A stretch of 64,000 nt of DNA from Lysobacterales bacterium. GTDB taxonomy: Bacteria > Pseudomonadota > Gammaproteobacteria > Xanthomonadales > SZUA-36. The first letter of the stretch is position 1, and every line of letters begins with the position of its first letter. Position numbers and translations under genes: made by a program. Shown piece by piece: positions 48,207 through 58,052 of the stretch. The DNA lies in contig JABDPF010000007.1 of the NCBI GenBank assembly GCA_013042915.1, positions 1 to 64,000 of the forward strand, given 5' to 3'. The notes under the pieces were generated by a model, which worked only from the letters and a program-made list of their open reading frames with translations, had not been told where the DNA came from and did no database searches.

Positions 48207-48322
48207 GGCCGTGCTGTTGTATACCCTCTTCCAGGGGACGCTCAGGCACATCCATGTGGCGCTCGGTCTGAGCCCGTCCAGGGCTCATACGCCCCTGGAA
48301 GGGGGTATACGCCAGCACGGCC
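48207..48322. repeat. Palindromic element copy D (116 bp)
   Basis: Imperfect 31-bp inverted repeat, arms 48207-48237 and 48292-48322, with about three mismatches. Core GTATACCCTCTTCCAGGGG. The 54-nt centre is almost identical to that of copy A and has the same inner hairpin. Lies in the 335-bp gap between convergent prs and nadA; apart from this and the prs hairpin, nothing else is seen there. Confidence 0.92.
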
Positions 48323-48392
48323 TGGACTCAGGCAGATGAAGGCCGCTCGCGGCGGGTCCCGGTTACGAACGCAATCGCACGCTAGCGGCCCT

Positions 48393-49442
48393 CTAAAGGG
48401 TTTTCTTGAAGTCCAGCATGCGCTGCAGGGGAATCATGGCCCGGTGGGCCAGGGCGGGGTCGACGAAAACCTCGTTGTCGTCCTGGTCGAAAACGGCGGC
48501 GAGCGCCTCGATTTCGTTCATCGCCATCCAGGGGCAGTTGGCGCAGGAGTAGCACGACGCGCCCTTGCCCGCGGTTGGAGCGATGATCAGTTCCTTGTCG
48601 GGAACCTCTTTTTGCATGTAGTGGAAGATGCCCTGATCGGTGGCCACGATGAACACGTCGTTGGGCAGCGACTTGGCCGCCTCGATGATCTGCGTCGTGG
48701 AGCCGACCAGGTCGGCTTCTTCGATGACCGCGGCCGGAGACTCCGGGTGCACGAGCACGGCGGCTTCCGGCCGCTCTTCGAGCAGGTGGCGGATTCCGTC
48801 GGCCTTGAATTCCTCGTGCACCACGCAGGCGCCGTCCCATATCAGCAGGTCCGCGCCGGTCACGCTCTCGATGTAAGCGCCGAGGTGCCGGTCCGGGGCG
48901 AACAGGATTTTTTCGCCCTTCGTGTGCAGGTGGGCCACGACGTCTTTGGCGATACTGGAGGTAATCACCCAGTCGGCCCGCGCTTTCACCGCGGCAGACG
49001 TGTTGGCGTAGACGACCACGGTCCGCTCGGGGTGCGCATCGCAGAACGGTGAAAACTCCTCGATCGGGCAGCCGATGTCGAGAGAGCAGGTCGCTTCCAG
49101 CGTGGGCATCAGGACACGCTTTTCAGGCGTCAGGATCTTGGCGGTCTCGCCCATGAACTTGACCCCGGCCACGATCAGAGTCTTGCCCGGGTGTTCGGCG
49201 CCGAAGCGGGCCATCTCGAGGGAATCGCCCACCATGCCGCCGGTTTCCTCGGCCAGGTCCTGAACGACGTCCGCCGTGTAATAGTGGGCAACCAGCGCCC
49301 CGTCCTCCGCAGCCAGGCGCTCACGGAACTGCGACTTCAGTTCTTCTTCGCGCTCGGGCGAAAGTTCGTCATCGCCCTGATGTGCCAGATGGTCTTTGAC
49401 CAGTTCGCGAATTTCCAGCAGGTGTTCGGATGCAATACTCAT
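48393..49442 (-). CDS. nadA: Quinolinate synthase A
   Basis: 349-aa 4Fe-4S enzyme condensing iminoaspartate with dihydroxyacetone phosphate for NAD synthesis. [41 protein letters not shown]-type segment ([18 protein letters not shown]), cluster cysteines in [23 protein letters not shown] and [13 protein letters not shown]. nadB and nadC are not adjacent. Confidence 0.95.
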   Translation of the reverse strand: MSIASEHLLEIRELVKDHLAHQGDDELSPEREEELKSQFRERLAAEDGALVAHYYTADVVQDLAEETGGMVGDSLEMARFGAEHPGKTLIVAGVKFMGETAKILTPEKRVLMPTLEATCSLDIGCPIEEFSPFCDAHPERTVVVYANTSAAVKARADWVITSSIAKDVVAHLHTKGEKILFAPDRHLGAYIESVTGADLLIWDGACVVHEEFKADGIRHLLEERPEAAVLVHPESPAAVIEEADLVGSTTQIIEAAKSLPNDVFIVATDQGIFHYMQKEVPDKELIIAPTAGKGASCYSCANCPWMAMNEIEALAAVFDQDDNEVFVDPALAHRAMIPLQRMLDFKKTL

Positions 49443-49513
49443 GGAGATTAGATTGGGTCGCTGCGATTTGGGAACAATCCTAGCAAAACCAGGGAAACGG
49501 AGGGTCGGGACAC

Positions 49514-49543
49514 AAAAAAACCCCGCTCGAAAGCGGGGCTTTT
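49514..49543 (-). terminator. Rho-independent terminator of rplU-rpmA
   Basis: Stem CCCCGCT/AGCGGGG with a tetraloop, followed on the minus strand by seven T residues. It lies 17 bp after the rpmA stop. Confidence 0.9.
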
Positions 49544-49559
49544 CCAGAATGCGGTTCGC

Positions 49560-49817
49560 TCAGTCGGATTCGACGCTGACGAATTTGCGCTTGGGCATGC
49601 CTCGGGTTTCGAACTTCACGGTGCCGTCAGCCAGGGCGAACAGCGTGTGGTCATTGCCCACACCGACGTTGGGGCCGGCATGAAAGCGCGTGCCGCGCTG
49701 GCGCACGATGATGTTGCCCGCAAGCACGGATTCGCCGCCGTAGCGCTTGACGCCGAGGTACTTGGGGTTCGAATCGCGGCCGTTGCGTGTACTACCGCCT
49801 GCTTTTTTATGTGCCAT
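49560..49817 (-). CDS. rpmA: 50S ribosomal protein L27
   Basis: 85 aa. [61 protein letters not shown] is the canonical L27 sequence; its N-terminus reaches the peptidyl-transferase centre. Co-transcribed with rplU, 26 bp apart. Confidence 0.98.
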   Translation of the reverse strand: MAHKKAGGSTRNGRDSNPKYLGVKRYGGESVLAGNIIVRQRGTRFHAGPNVGVGNDHTLFALADGTVKFETRGMPKRKFVSVESD

Positions 49818-49843
49818 GAAACTTTACTCCTGTGTCCGAGCGA

Positions 49844-50155
49844 TCAGGCGTCGATGCCGGTGATTTCGATCTGGGTGAAATACTGCCGGTGGCCCATCGT
49901 CCTGTGGTAGTTCTTGCGGCGCTTGAATTTCACGACCTTGATCTTGTCGCCACGTCCGTGGTCGACAATTTTCGCGGTCACCTTGCCACCGTCGAGGAAC
50001 GGCGCGCCAATCTTGACGTCTTCGCCCTCGCCCACCATCAGAACCTGGTCCAGTTCGACCGTGGAGCCCTTTTCGGCTTCTATTTTTTCGACTTTTATCA
50101 CGTCGCCGGTCGCTGCGCGATACTGCTTGCCACCGGTTTTGAATACTGCGTACAT
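49844..50155 (-). CDS. rplU: 50S ribosomal protein L21
   Basis: 103 aa. [98 protein letters not shown] matches L21 end to end. The leader (50156-50250) contains a GCCC/GGGC hairpin that might serve autoregulation; a TAGAAT -10-like box lies near 50250. Confidence 0.98.
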   Translation of the reverse strand: MYAVFKTGGKQYRAATGDVIKVEKIEAEKGSTVELDQVLMVGEGEDVKIGAPFLDGGKVTAKIVDHGRGDKIKVVKFKRRKNYHRTMGHRQYFTQIEITGIDA

Positions 50156-50353
50156 TGGATTCCAGCTCCGTGTTGGAAACGGCCCTACAAAAGGGCGAGA
50201 ATGTTAGCTGTTTTTTGGGCCGTGGTCAACCGCGGTCAGCGCTGTATTCTACACCTAACCTGCCTTTGCCAGCCAATCGTTTCGGGGAGTATAGTAGTTG
50301 GTTTTGGTGGCGCGGGTTCCGACCTGCCGTTACCGGCAACAGGCCCAAGATTA

Positions 50354-53200
50354 ATGGACAAGATCCTGATACGCGGCGCGCGTACCCACAACCTGGCGAA
50401 CATCGACATCGACCTGCCCCGGGACCAGTTGATCGTCATCACCGGTCTGTCCGGGTCCGGTAAATCCTCCCTGGCCTTCGATACGATCTACGCCGAAGGC
50501 CAGCGACGCTACGTCGAATCGCTGTCCGCTTACGCCCGGCAGTTCCTGTCGATGATGGAAAAACCGGATGTCGACCATATCGAGGGTTTGTCGCCCGCCA
50601 TCTCGATCGAACAGAAGTCCACCTCGCACAATCCTCGCTCCACGGTGGGAACCATCACGGAAATCTACGACTACCTCCGCCTGCTGTTCGCCCGCGTCGG
50701 CTCGCCCTGCTGCCCCGACCACGCTATCCCGCTGCAGGCCCAGACGATCAGCCAGATGGTCGATCACGTCCTGGCGCTGCCGGAAGGGAGCAAGCTGATG
50801 CTGCTGGCGCCGATCGTGCGCGACCGCAAGGGCGAGCACCTGCAGCTGTTCGAAGAATTACGAGCCCAGGGCTTCGTGCGCGCCCGGGTGGACGGCGAGG
50901 TGTATGAACTGGACGAGGTTCCCGCCCTGGAGTTGCGCCGCAAGCACACGATCGAAGTCGTGGTCGATCGGATCAAGGTTCGCGAGGACCTCAAGCAACG
51001 CCTGGCCGAATCGTTCGAGACCGCCATTATCCTCACCGACGGCCTGGCCCTTGTATCGCCCATGGACGAGGACAGCGCACTGGAAGACAAGCTTTTCAGC
51101 GCACGCTACGCCTGCCCGTATTGCGATTACAGCCTGCAGGAACTCGAGCCGCGGATGTTCAGTTTCAACAACCCGAACGGCGCCTGCCCCGAATGCGACG
51201 GCCTGGGTGTCAGCCAGTTTTTCGATCCGGACCGGGTGGTCAGCAGTACCCACGTCAGCCTGGCCGGCGGCGCGGTGCGCGGCTGGGACCGGCGCAACGC
51301 CTACTACTTCCAGATCATCCAGTCGCTGTCACGCCACTACGACTTCGACGTGGACACACCCTTCGAAGACTTGCCCAAAAAGATTCGCGACGTGGTGCTG
51401 TTCGGCAGCGGCGAGGAGATCATCGAGTTCCAGTACTTCGGCGACAAGGGGGTTCAGAAACGCCGCCATCCCTTCGCCGGCATCATTCCGAACCTGGAGC
51501 GCCGCTACCGCGAGACCGACTCGCGGATCGTTCGGGAGGAGCTCTCGAAATACATCTCGCAGAAACCCTGCACGGTCTGCGACGGACAGCGACTCAACCG
51601 CGAGGCGCGGCACGTGTTCGTGGCGGACACCAACCTGCCCACCATCACGGCCTGGCCGATCGAGACCTGCCTCTCGTTTTTCGAATCGCTGCAACTGGAA
51701 GGCCAGCGCGGCGAGATCGCGGGAAAAATCGTCAAGGAAGTGCACGAACGCCTGCATTTCCTCGTCAACGTTGGCCTCGACTACCTGACGCTCGACCGCA
51801 AGGCCGACTCGCTGTCGGGCGGCGAGGCTCAGCGTATTCGACTGGCCAGCCAGATCGGCGCCGGGTTGGTCGGGGTGATGTACATCCTGGACGAGCCCTC
51901 GATTGGACTGCACCAGCGCGACAACGAACGGTTGTTGGCCACGCTGACCCGATTGCGCGACCTGGGCAACACGGTGATCGTGGTCGAGCACGACGAGGAG
52001 GCCATTCGCAGTGCCGACCACGTGGTGGATATCGGCCCCGGCGCGGGGGTTCACGGCGGACGCATCATCTTCAGCGGAACCCCGGCCCAACTGGAGGCCG
52101 ATCCCGATTCCGTGACCGGCCAGTACCTGTCCGGCGTGCGGGAAATACCCACCCCAAACGATCGCGCGAAACCCGACCCCGAGCGCATGCTCAGGGTGGT
52201 CGGCGCCCGGGGCAATAATTTGAAGAAGGTCACCCTGGAAATACCGGCGGGCCTGTTTGTCTGCGTCACCGGGGTCTCCGGTTCGGGCAAATCCACGCTG
52301 ATCAACGACACCCTGCACCGGATGGCCGCCCGCGAGATTTATGGCAGCTCGCCGCAACCCGCGCCCTACGCCTCGGTGGAAGGACTGGGCCTGTTCGACA
52401 AGGTGGTGGACATCGACCAGTCACCGATCGGCCGGACGCCGCGGTCGAATCCGGCGACCTACACCGGCCTGTTCACCCCGATCCGGGATTTGTTTGCCGG
52501 CACCCAGGAGGCCCGCGCCCGCGGCTACAAGCCCGGACGCTTCAGTTTCAACGTCAAGGGCGGGCGCTGCGAGGCGTGCCAGGGCGACGGCATGATCCGC
52601 GTTGAAATGCACTTTCTGCCCGACATCTACGTTCCGTGCGATGTCTGCAAGGGCCGGCGCTACAACCGCGAGACCCTGACCGTTACCTACAAGGGCAAGA
52701 GCATTCATGACGTGCTGCAGATGACGGTGGAGGAAGCCCTGGAGTTTTTCGAGGCCGTGCCGGCCATCGCGCGCAAGCTGCAGACGATGACCGACGTCGG
52801 GCTTTCCTACATCCAGCTCGGACAGAGCGCCACCACCCTGTCGGGCGGCGAGGCGCAGCGCATCAAGCTGGCCAAGGAACTCAGCAAGCGCGACACCGGG
52901 CAGACGCTGTACATCCTCGACGAACCCACGACCGGCCTGCACTTCCAGGACATCGAATTGCTGTTGGGGGTGCTGCACCGCCTGCGCGAGCACGGCAACA
53001 CGGTGGTGGTCATCGAGCACAACCTGGACGTCATCAAGACCGCGGACTGGGTGATCGACCTGGGTCCGGAAGGCGGCGACAAGGGTGGTGAAATTATCGC
53101 CCAGGGAACACCCGAGCAAGTGGCCGAGGTGGAGCACTCATATACCGGGCAATTCCTGGCCCGCATGATGGGAGCTGCCCAGGCGCGCAAGCGGGCTTAA
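50354..53200 (+). CDS. uvrA: Excinuclease ABC subunit A
   Basis: 948-aa damage-recognition ATPase of nucleotide excision repair. Two ABC modules: Walker [14 protein letters not shown] and [16 protein letters not shown], signatures [16 protein letters not shown] and [16 protein letters not shown], and Walker [16 protein letters not shown] and [15 protein letters not shown]. Zinc modules CPYCDYS...CPECDG and CEACQGDG...CDVCKG. Start at the ATG at 50354; the open frame runs 174 codons further back across rplU and is a shadow. No LexA box is seen upstream. Confidence 0.97.
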   Translation: MDKILIRGARTHNLANIDIDLPRDQLIVITGLSGSGKSSLAFDTIYAEGQRRYVESLSAYARQFLSMMEKPDVDHIEGLSPAISIEQKSTSHNPRSTVGTITEIYDYLRLLFARVGSPCCPDHAIPLQAQTISQMVDHVLALPEGSKLMLLAPIVRDRKGEHLQLFEELRAQGFVRARVDGEVYELDEVPALELRRKHTIEVVVDRIKVREDLKQRLAESFETAIILTDGLALVSPMDEDSALEDKLFSARYACPYCDYSLQELEPRMFSFNNPNGACPECDGLGVSQFFDPDRVVSSTHVSLAGGAVRGWDRRNAYYFQIIQSLSRHYDFDVDTPFEDLPKKIRDVVLFGSGEEIIEFQYFGDKGVQKRRHPFAGIIPNLERRYRETDSRIVREELSKYISQKPCTVCDGQRLNREARHVFVADTNLPTITAWPIETCLSFFESLQLEGQRGEIAGKIVKEVHERLHFLVNVGLDYLTLDRKADSLSGGEAQRIRLASQIGAGLVGVMYILDEPSIGLHQRDNERLLATLTRLRDLGNTVIVVEHDEEAIRSADHVVDIGPGAGVHGGRIIFSGTPAQLEADPDSVTGQYLSGVREIPTPNDRAKPDPERMLRVVGARGNNLKKVTLEIPAGLFVCVTGVSGSGKSTLINDTLHRMAAREIYGSSPQPAPYASVEGLGLFDKVVDIDQSPIGRTPRSNPATYTGLFTPIRDLFAGTQEARARGYKPGRFSFNVKGGRCEACQGDGMIRVEMHFLPDIYVPCDVCKGRRYNRETLTVTYKGKSIHDVLQMTVEEALEFFEAVPAIARKLQTMTDVGLSYIQLGQSATTLSGGEAQRIKLAKELSKRDTGQTLYILDEPTTGLHFQDIELLLGVLHRLREHGNTVVVIEHNLDVIKTADWVIDLGPEGGDKGGEIIAQGTPEQVAEVEHSYTGQFLARMMGAAQARKRA

Positions 53201-53228
53201 TCCGGGGTGAGCTCGGGGCGAAGTGCCC

Positions 53229-53672
53229 TCAGCGCTTTTCCACCGGTACTTCGAAGTGAAACACGCGACCATCGGCCGTGTGCAGATCCAGCGTGACGAT
53301 CTGGTCGGCCGTCATGTTGGTCAGGGGGCCCATCAGCATCAGGTGGTAACCGCCGGGCGCCATTTCCAGGCGTTCACCCGGCGCCAGCGTGTATTCTCGC
53401 ACCTCCGACATGCTGCTGACGCCGTCGATCACCTCGGTACGGTGCAGGCTGACATCGCGAAACGCCGTGCTGCTGAATCCCTCGATCTCGATCGTTTCCG
53501 TCGTCAGGTTGTTCAGCGTGCCGAAACCCGCCGTCATCTGCATCCCGCCGGGCAACGAGCGGATCCAGCTGTTGTCGAAACTCGGTTCCGTCGGGACCGG
53601 TTCGGCGGTGCAGGCTACCATGAGGGATAAGGCGAGGACTGCTTGGGCGACTAGCAACGACAATTTTTTCAT
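53229..53672 (-). CDS. PCu(A)C-type periplasmic copper chaperone
   Basis: 147-aa lipoprotein (lipobox LMVAC) with a PCuAC domain: NSWIRSLPGGMQMTAGFGTLNN, SLHRTEVIDGVSSMSEV and LAPGERLEMAPGGYHLMLMGP. The H...M...HxM copper ligands are present. Family members deliver Cu(I) to cytochrome oxidase. No oxidase genes adjoin. Divergent from the DUF4139 gene by 60 bp. Confidence 0.9.
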   Translation of the reverse strand: MKKLSLLVAQAVLALSLMVACTAEPVPTEPSFDNSWIRSLPGGMQMTAGFGTLNNLTTETIEIEGFSSTAFRDVSLHRTEVIDGVSSMSEVREYTLAPGERLEMAPGGYHLMLMGPLTNMTADQIVTLDLHTADGRVFHFEVPVEKR

Positions 53673-53732
53673 GTGTTAACCCCGTTTTCGTGTCCGCCGC
53701 GTTGATGGGGGTAAGACCACGGAGGACAAGCA

Positions 53733-55268
53733 ATGAAACAGACAAAATCCAATCGACCCCCTATCGTACACAAGCTTTGCACCGGATTGGCTGCCGGCGC
53801 ACTTGGAATTTGTTCAGCAGCGCAGGCTGCCCCGGAAAGCGCAGATTCGATCACCATTTATTCACGCATGCAACCCGGCGCGGTGGCGCCCGAGACCTAC
53901 CGGCCGACCGCGGGCCGCAATTACCAGGGCCAGGTGCCCGGCTACGCGATCGTGCGGCATGACCGGCCCTACACGCTGAAGCGCGGCGCCCACCCGCTGC
54001 GGGTCACCGACGTGGCGGCGCTGATCGACCCGACCACGGTGACGTTTGCATCCCTGGATGAGCCACGAACCCGCGTGTTGGAACAGAGTTTTCAATTCGA
54101 CCTGGTCAGCCAGGCCCGCCTGCTCGAGCGCTACTTGGGTGAGCGCGTGACGGTGGAACTGCCGCGCGGTGAGCACGTCGACCTCATCGAGGGTACGCTG
54201 CTGGGGGCCGGCGACGGGCTGACGCTGCAAATGGACGACGGCAGCGTGCAGGCCATTCGGCACTACGGCAACATCCGATTTTCCGAGTTACCCGGTGGCC
54301 TGATTACCAAGCCCACGCTGGAATGGCTGCTCGACAGTCCGTCGGCCGGCACGCAGCAGACCCGCATCGCCTATGAGACGCAGGGCATGACCTGGTGGGC
54401 GGACTACAACATCATTTATGACGAGTCCAGAGACTGCTCGATGGACCTTTCGGGCTGGGTCAGCATCATCAACCAGTCCGGCGCCGGTTTCGAGAACGCC
54501 AAGCTGAAACTCATCGCGGGCGACGTGAACCGCGCGCCGACAGGCCGTCAGCAGCGCGACGTGGTGCGCAAGATGGTGATGGCAGAGGAAATGTCGCAGG
54601 CGCCCTTTGCGGAAAAAGCGTTCTTCGAATACCACCTTTACACGCTGGGACGCCCGGCCGACCTGCCGGACCGTTCGACCAAGCAACTGCAGCTCTTCCC
54701 CACGGCGCGAGGGGTGCAGTGCGAGAAGGAATTGGTGTTTGCGCCGACCCTCAACATGGGCTATTACGGGCATCACCAGATCGATCGCGAGTACGGCCGC
54801 TACGGCCAGGGCGATGTGAACGTCTTCCTGCGTTTCGAGAACGAGGAAAAGCGCAACCTGGGCATGCCGCTGCCGGCAGGACGCATCCGCGTGATGCAAC
54901 TCGACACGGACGACGACAGCCTCGAGTTCATTGGCGAAGACGTGATCGACCACACGCCGCGCGGCGAAGAAGTCCTGATCGAGATGGGTAACGCCTTCGA
55001 CGTCGTCGGCGAGCGCAAGCAGACCGACTTCAGGGTAGACACGCGCACGCGCAACCTTTGGGAAACGTTCGAGATTCGGCTGCGTAATCACAAGGACCAG
55101 CCGGTCGAAGTTGCCGTGCTCGAGAACCTGTATCGGATGGCCAACTGGAAGATCGAGAACGCCAGCCAGTCCTGGGACAAGGAAAACAGCAACCGCATCC
55201 GTTTCGATGTGAAGGTGCCCGTCGATGGTGAAAAGGTGATCAGCTACACCGTTCACTACAACTGGTAA
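53733..55268 (+). CDS. DUF4139 domain exported protein
   Basis: 511 aa. Signal peptide (LCTGLAAGALGICSAAQA), then a beta-rich protein with DUF4139 at the C-terminal half (YETQGMTWWADYNIIYDESRDCSMDLSGWVSIINQSGAGFENAKLKLIAGDVNRA ... LENLYRMANWKIENAS). Function unknown. ATG after GGAGGACA. Ends 15 bp before a bidirectional terminator. Confidence 0.8.
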   Translation: MKQTKSNRPPIVHKLCTGLAAGALGICSAAQAAPESADSITIYSRMQPGAVAPETYRPTAGRNYQGQVPGYAIVRHDRPYTLKRGAHPLRVTDVAALIDPTTVTFASLDEPRTRVLEQSFQFDLVSQARLLERYLGERVTVELPRGEHVDLIEGTLLGAGDGLTLQMDDGSVQAIRHYGNIRFSELPGGLITKPTLEWLLDSPSAGTQQTRIAYETQGMTWWADYNIIYDESRDCSMDLSGWVSIINQSGAGFENAKLKLIAGDVNRAPTGRQQRDVVRKMVMAEEMSQAPFAEKAFFEYHLYTLGRPADLPDRSTKQLQLFPTARGVQCEKELVFAPTLNMGYYGHHQIDREYGRYGQGDVNVFLRFENEEKRNLGMPLPAGRIRVMQLDTDDDSLEFIGEDVIDHTPRGEEVLIEMGNAFDVVGERKQTDFRVDTRTRNLWETFEIRLRNHKDQPVEVAVLENLYRMANWKIENASQSWDKENSNRIRFDVKVPVDGEKVISYTVHYNW

Positions 55269-55283
55269 GGCGAAACCTCAACG

Positions 55284-55317
55284 AAAAGGCCGGCGACTTC
55301 CCTGTCGCCGGCCTTTT
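55284..55317. terminator. Bidirectional terminator
   Basis: 14-bp perfect stem (AAAAGGCCGGCGAC / GTCGCCGGCCTTTT) with a 6-nt loop, flanked by A and T runs that serve both the DUF4139 gene and the convergent His/Gly-rich gene. Confidence 0.9.
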
Positions 55318-55329
55318 GTTGCGATCGAT

Positions 55330-55677
55330 TCAGTGCCGTCTGTGCTTGCGGCCACGATTCGGGTGATAGGCGGCGTGATGGTGACGGCCATGCCCCTTTC
55401 CGTAACCACGTTCGCCGCGATACCCACCGTGATACCCGTGGGAGGGATGACGGCAAGCTGGGCGGTAGCCGTGGTCGACGTAAGCCACCCGAGGCGCCGG
55501 CAGCGCCACGACCGGGCCATAGCCGAGGGCACCTCCGACAGAGAGGTGACCTTGGGGCGTAACGGCGACGGTCAGGCCGCCGGACCAGTCTCCGCCGTGG
55601 TAGTCGTGGGCAACGGCCGTACCGGAAAACACGACGGCCAGCATTCCTGCGAAAAGCGTTTGATAAGCGATGTTCAT
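55330..55677 (-). CDS. Small exported His/Gly/Arg-rich protein
   Basis: 115 aa. Signal peptide (LFAGMLAVVFSGTAVA), then a short beta-like part (SGGLTVAVTPQGHLSVGGALGYGP) and a low-complexity tail rich in His, Gly, Arg and Tyr (CRHPSHGYHGGYRGERGYGKGHGRHHHAAYHP). No family recognised. The ATG has GAAGGTG 6 nt upstream, and codon use looks coding. His content suggests metal binding; this is inference. Confidence 0.65.
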   Translation of the reverse strand: MNIAYQTLFAGMLAVVFSGTAVAHDYHGGDWSGGLTVAVTPQGHLSVGGALGYGPVVALPAPRVAYVDHGYRPACRHPSHGYHGGYRGERGYGKGHGRHHHAAYHPNRGRKHRRH

Positions 55678-55751
55678 CGTTTCACCTTCGTTTTGAGTTT
55701 CCCGGGTACAGAGTCTAGACTTCGCCCGATGAATCGATCCTGAACAGGAAC

Positions 55752-56510
55752 ATGCACATGTTGGAACGTCACGACCACGGCCCCGTCAGGGAAATCCGGC
55801 TCAACCGCCCCCCCGCAAATGCCCTGAATGGAGACCTGATCTCCCAGCTCGACCAGGCATTGAAATCTGCATCCAACGAGGCCGGCGCGGTCGTGCTCTC
55901 GGGTTTGCCCGGTATGTTCTCTGCAGGACTGGATGTGCCGGAATTGCTGGAGTTGGACCGCGCGCAATTCTCAGGTATGTGGCAGCGCTTTATCGGTGTT
56001 CAGCGAACCATCGCCACCCTACCCGTCCCGATTGCCTTCGCGTTGACCGGACACGCGCCGGCCGGGGGCATCCTGCTGGGCGTGTTCGGCGACTTCCGCG
56101 TGATGCCGAGCGGCGCCTACAAGACCGGCCTGAACGAAGTGAAACTCGGTCTTGTCGTGCCCGAACCGCCGTACCACGCACTGGTCAGGCTGATTGGCCA
56201 GCAAGTCGCCGACGAACTGGTCATGACCGGCGACATGCTGTCATCGGAGCGGGCGGTGGAGATCGGGCTGGTCGATGAATTGGCGGACTCACCCGAAGCG
56301 ACGGTTGCTCGGGCCGTGGAATGGTGCGAGTCGCGCCTCGCCTTGCCGCGGCCAGCGATGCTTATGTCCCGGGAGATGACGCGCCGGAGCCTGCATCGTA
56401 TCTTCGAGAACTACGACGCGGCAGGGGACGACGTGTTCATCGACCTCTGGTTCCAGGACAGCACCCAGGCCACGCTGCGCGAAATGGTCGCGCGCCTGAA
56501 AAAACGTTAG
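55752..56510 (+). CDS. Enoyl-CoA hydratase/isomerase family protein
   Basis: 252-aa crotonase-fold protein. NRPPANALNGDLISQLDQAL, SGLPGMFSAGLDVPELLELD (oxyanion-hole strand), GHAPAGGILLGVFGDFRVM and GLNEVKLGLVVPEPPYHAL. The catalytic Glu of hydratases is not clearly present, so an isomerase-type (dodecenoyl-CoA isomerase-like) activity is more likely. Start is ATG at 55752 or the next Met two codons on. Confidence 0.85.
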   Translation: MHMLERHDHGPVREIRLNRPPANALNGDLISQLDQALKSASNEAGAVVLSGLPGMFSAGLDVPELLELDRAQFSGMWQRFIGVQRTIATLPVPIAFALTGHAPAGGILLGVFGDFRVMPSGAYKTGLNEVKLGLVVPEPPYHALVRLIGQQVADELVMTGDMLSSERAVEIGLVDELADSPEATVARAVEWCESRLALPRPAMLMSREMTRRSLHRIFENYDAAGDDVFIDLWFQDSTQATLREMVARLKKR

Positions 56511-56548
56511 CCCTCGGCGGGCGCATTCCGGCTGGCAACGTGTTTGGG

Positions 56549-57397
56549 TCAGGGGCCTGTGGCGATCGGGCGCTCGGGGTTGCGGATCCATTCGCTCCAG
56601 GAACCTGGGTAGAGCCTGGTCCCGGCCAAACCGGCAAGTTCCATCGCGAACAGGTTATGGCAGGCCGAGACGCCAGACCCGCAGGAGTGCACCACTGATC
56701 CCAGCGCTTTGCCTTCGAACAAGTCATCGAATTCCTCGCGCAACTCCTCAGCGTCTCGAAAACGGCCATTTAATTCGAGGTTGGACCCGAAGGGACGGTT
56801 AAGCGCGCCCGGGATATGGCCGGCCCGCGTATCCAGCGGTTCGACGGCACCCGTGAAACGCTCAGACCCCCTGGCGTCCAGGATGGTGAGGGACTCGAGG
56901 TTCTCGGCCAACTCGGCGGTGTCCACCGTCATCGCCGGGTCCTCTCGCAAATCAGGCACCGCGGTCGATGGACTCGCCGTCTCGCCCGCCTCCAGCGCTC
57001 CTCCCGCCGCCTTCCACGCGTCCAGGCCGCCGTCCAGCAGCGCGGCCGGCTTGGCGTGATAGCGCATCAGCCACCAGAGGCGCAGCGCGAAAGCGCCCGG
57101 ACCGTCGTCGTAGGCGATAAGGAGTCGATCCTCGGTCCAGCCAATGCGCCCAAGGAATCGTGCAAAGTTGGCGGTCGACGGAAGCGGATGGCGACCGGTA
57201 TGGGGCTCGATCGGCGAGGACAGGTCGTCGTCGAGGTGCGCGTAGCGGGCACCGGGAATGTGTCCTTTCAGCCAGGCCCGTCGGCCCTCGTCGGGGTTTT
57301 CGAGTTCGAAGCGGCAATCGACGACCAGGCAGCCGCCATTTTGTATACCGGCCTCAAGCTGTTCGGCGGACAGCAGGATCCTTCCGGTCACGGACAT
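56549..57397 (-). CDS. sseA: Sulfurtransferase (SseA/rhodanese family)
   Basis: 282 aa with two rhodanese domains; the C-terminal one carries the active Cys in HSCGSGVSACHN. LIAYDDGPGAFALRLWWLMRYHAK and ILDARGSERFTGAVEPLDTRAGHIPGALNRPF fit 3-mercaptopyruvate or thiosulfate sulfurtransferases; the CGSGVSA loop favours mercaptopyruvate. Its start overlaps the upstream Nudix gene by 44 bp, an unusually long overlap, but homology to SseA begins at this ATG. Confidence 0.9.
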   Translation of the reverse strand: MSVTGRILLSAEQLEAGIQNGGCLVVDCRFELENPDEGRRAWLKGHIPGARYAHLDDDLSSPIEPHTGRHPLPSTANFARFLGRIGWTEDRLLIAYDDGPGAFALRLWWLMRYHAKPAALLDGGLDAWKAAGGALEAGETASPSTAVPDLREDPAMTVDTAELAENLESLTILDARGSERFTGAVEPLDTRAGHIPGALNRPFGSNLELNGRFRDAEELREEFDDLFEGKALGSVVHSCGSGVSACHNLFAMELAGLAGTRLYPGSWSEWIRNPERPIATGP

Positions 57398-57992
57398 TCT
57401 CCAGGCGGTTAACGAGGTTCATGAGCATGGCGGCGGTCACACCCCAGATTTCATACCCGTCCCAGTGCAGGGTCCAGACCCGGTGTTTTTGCCCATCCCG
57501 TTCGAAAATGCCGGGCTCGTAGTTGGCGCGGTTAAACACGATAGACGCCGGCACGGTGAATACTTCGGCCACTTCACGCTCGTCGATCAGCCAGTCGACG
57601 GACGGCCTGACCATGGCGACGACGGGAAGCACACGGTAGTCAGAGACCGTATCCATGCGATCCAGGAACCCAATCGGCAACGCGGCGTCAAGCGGCAAAC
57701 CGATCTCCTCGTTGGCCTCGCGCAAAGCGGTCTGTACCGCGGACACATCGTCTTGCTCGGCGGCGCCCCCGGGAAAGGCCACCTGGCCGGGATGATGCGG
57801 CAGGTGTTCTGCGCGACGGGTCAGCACGAGCTCGGGTTCATCACGGTCGAGAATCGGCACCAATACCGCAGCGGTACGGCGGGGCCGCCGGTAATCGAGA
57901 TCGCCGGGGTGCTGGCCGTTGATGCGCAGGGAGCGCACGCCGGAATCGAACGGCGAAACGGCGTCGAGCAGTAATTTACGCCATGGGTTCAT
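57354..57992 (-). CDS. Nudix hydrolase, CoA pyrophosphatase (NudL-like)
   Basis: 212 aa. The CoA-specific segment LVLTRRAEHLPHHPGQVAFPGG runs into the Nudix box (GGAAEQDDVSAVQTALREANEEIGL), the arrangement of NudL/YeaB CoA diphosphatases. N-terminal SFDSGV... and DGYEIWGVTAAMLMNLVNRLE at the end are typical. Probably removes damaged CoA. Confidence 0.88.
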   Translation of the reverse strand: MNPWRKLLLDAVSPFDSGVRSLRINGQHPGDLDYRRPRRTAAVLVPILDRDEPELVLTRRAEHLPHHPGQVAFPGGAAEQDDVSAVQTALREANEEIGLPLDAALPIGFLDRMDTVSDYRVLPVVAMVRPSVDWLIDEREVAEVFTVPASIVFNRANYEPGIFERDGQKHRVWTLHWDGYEIWGVTAAMLMNLVNRLENVRDRKDPAVRRTA

Positions 57993-58016
57993 GACTAGAG
58001 GATAGCGCAGAACAGC

Positions 58017-58042
58017 GAACGGGGCCGAGGTCGGCCCCGTTC
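58017..58042. terminator. Hairpin after the FKBP gene
   Basis: GAACGGGGCCGA / TCGGCCCCGTTC, 12-bp perfect stem with a 2-nt turn, just beyond the FKBP stop on the minus strand and upstream of the Nudix gene. No T run, so attenuation or mRNA stabilisation is as likely as termination. Confidence 0.45.
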
Positions 58043-58052
58043 GGACAGTATC

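Noticed and set aside
47848-48318. 156-codon minus-strand ORF over prs and palindrome D
   Set aside because: Antisense to prs and completed by the repeat; not a gene.
49832-50353. 174-codon upstream extension of UvrA
   Set aside because: It is antisense to rplU; UvrA homology and normal length start at the ATG at 50354.
50200-50353. LexA (SOS) box upstream of uvrA
   Set aside because: No CTG-N10-CAG match with an AT-rich centre was found in the gap.
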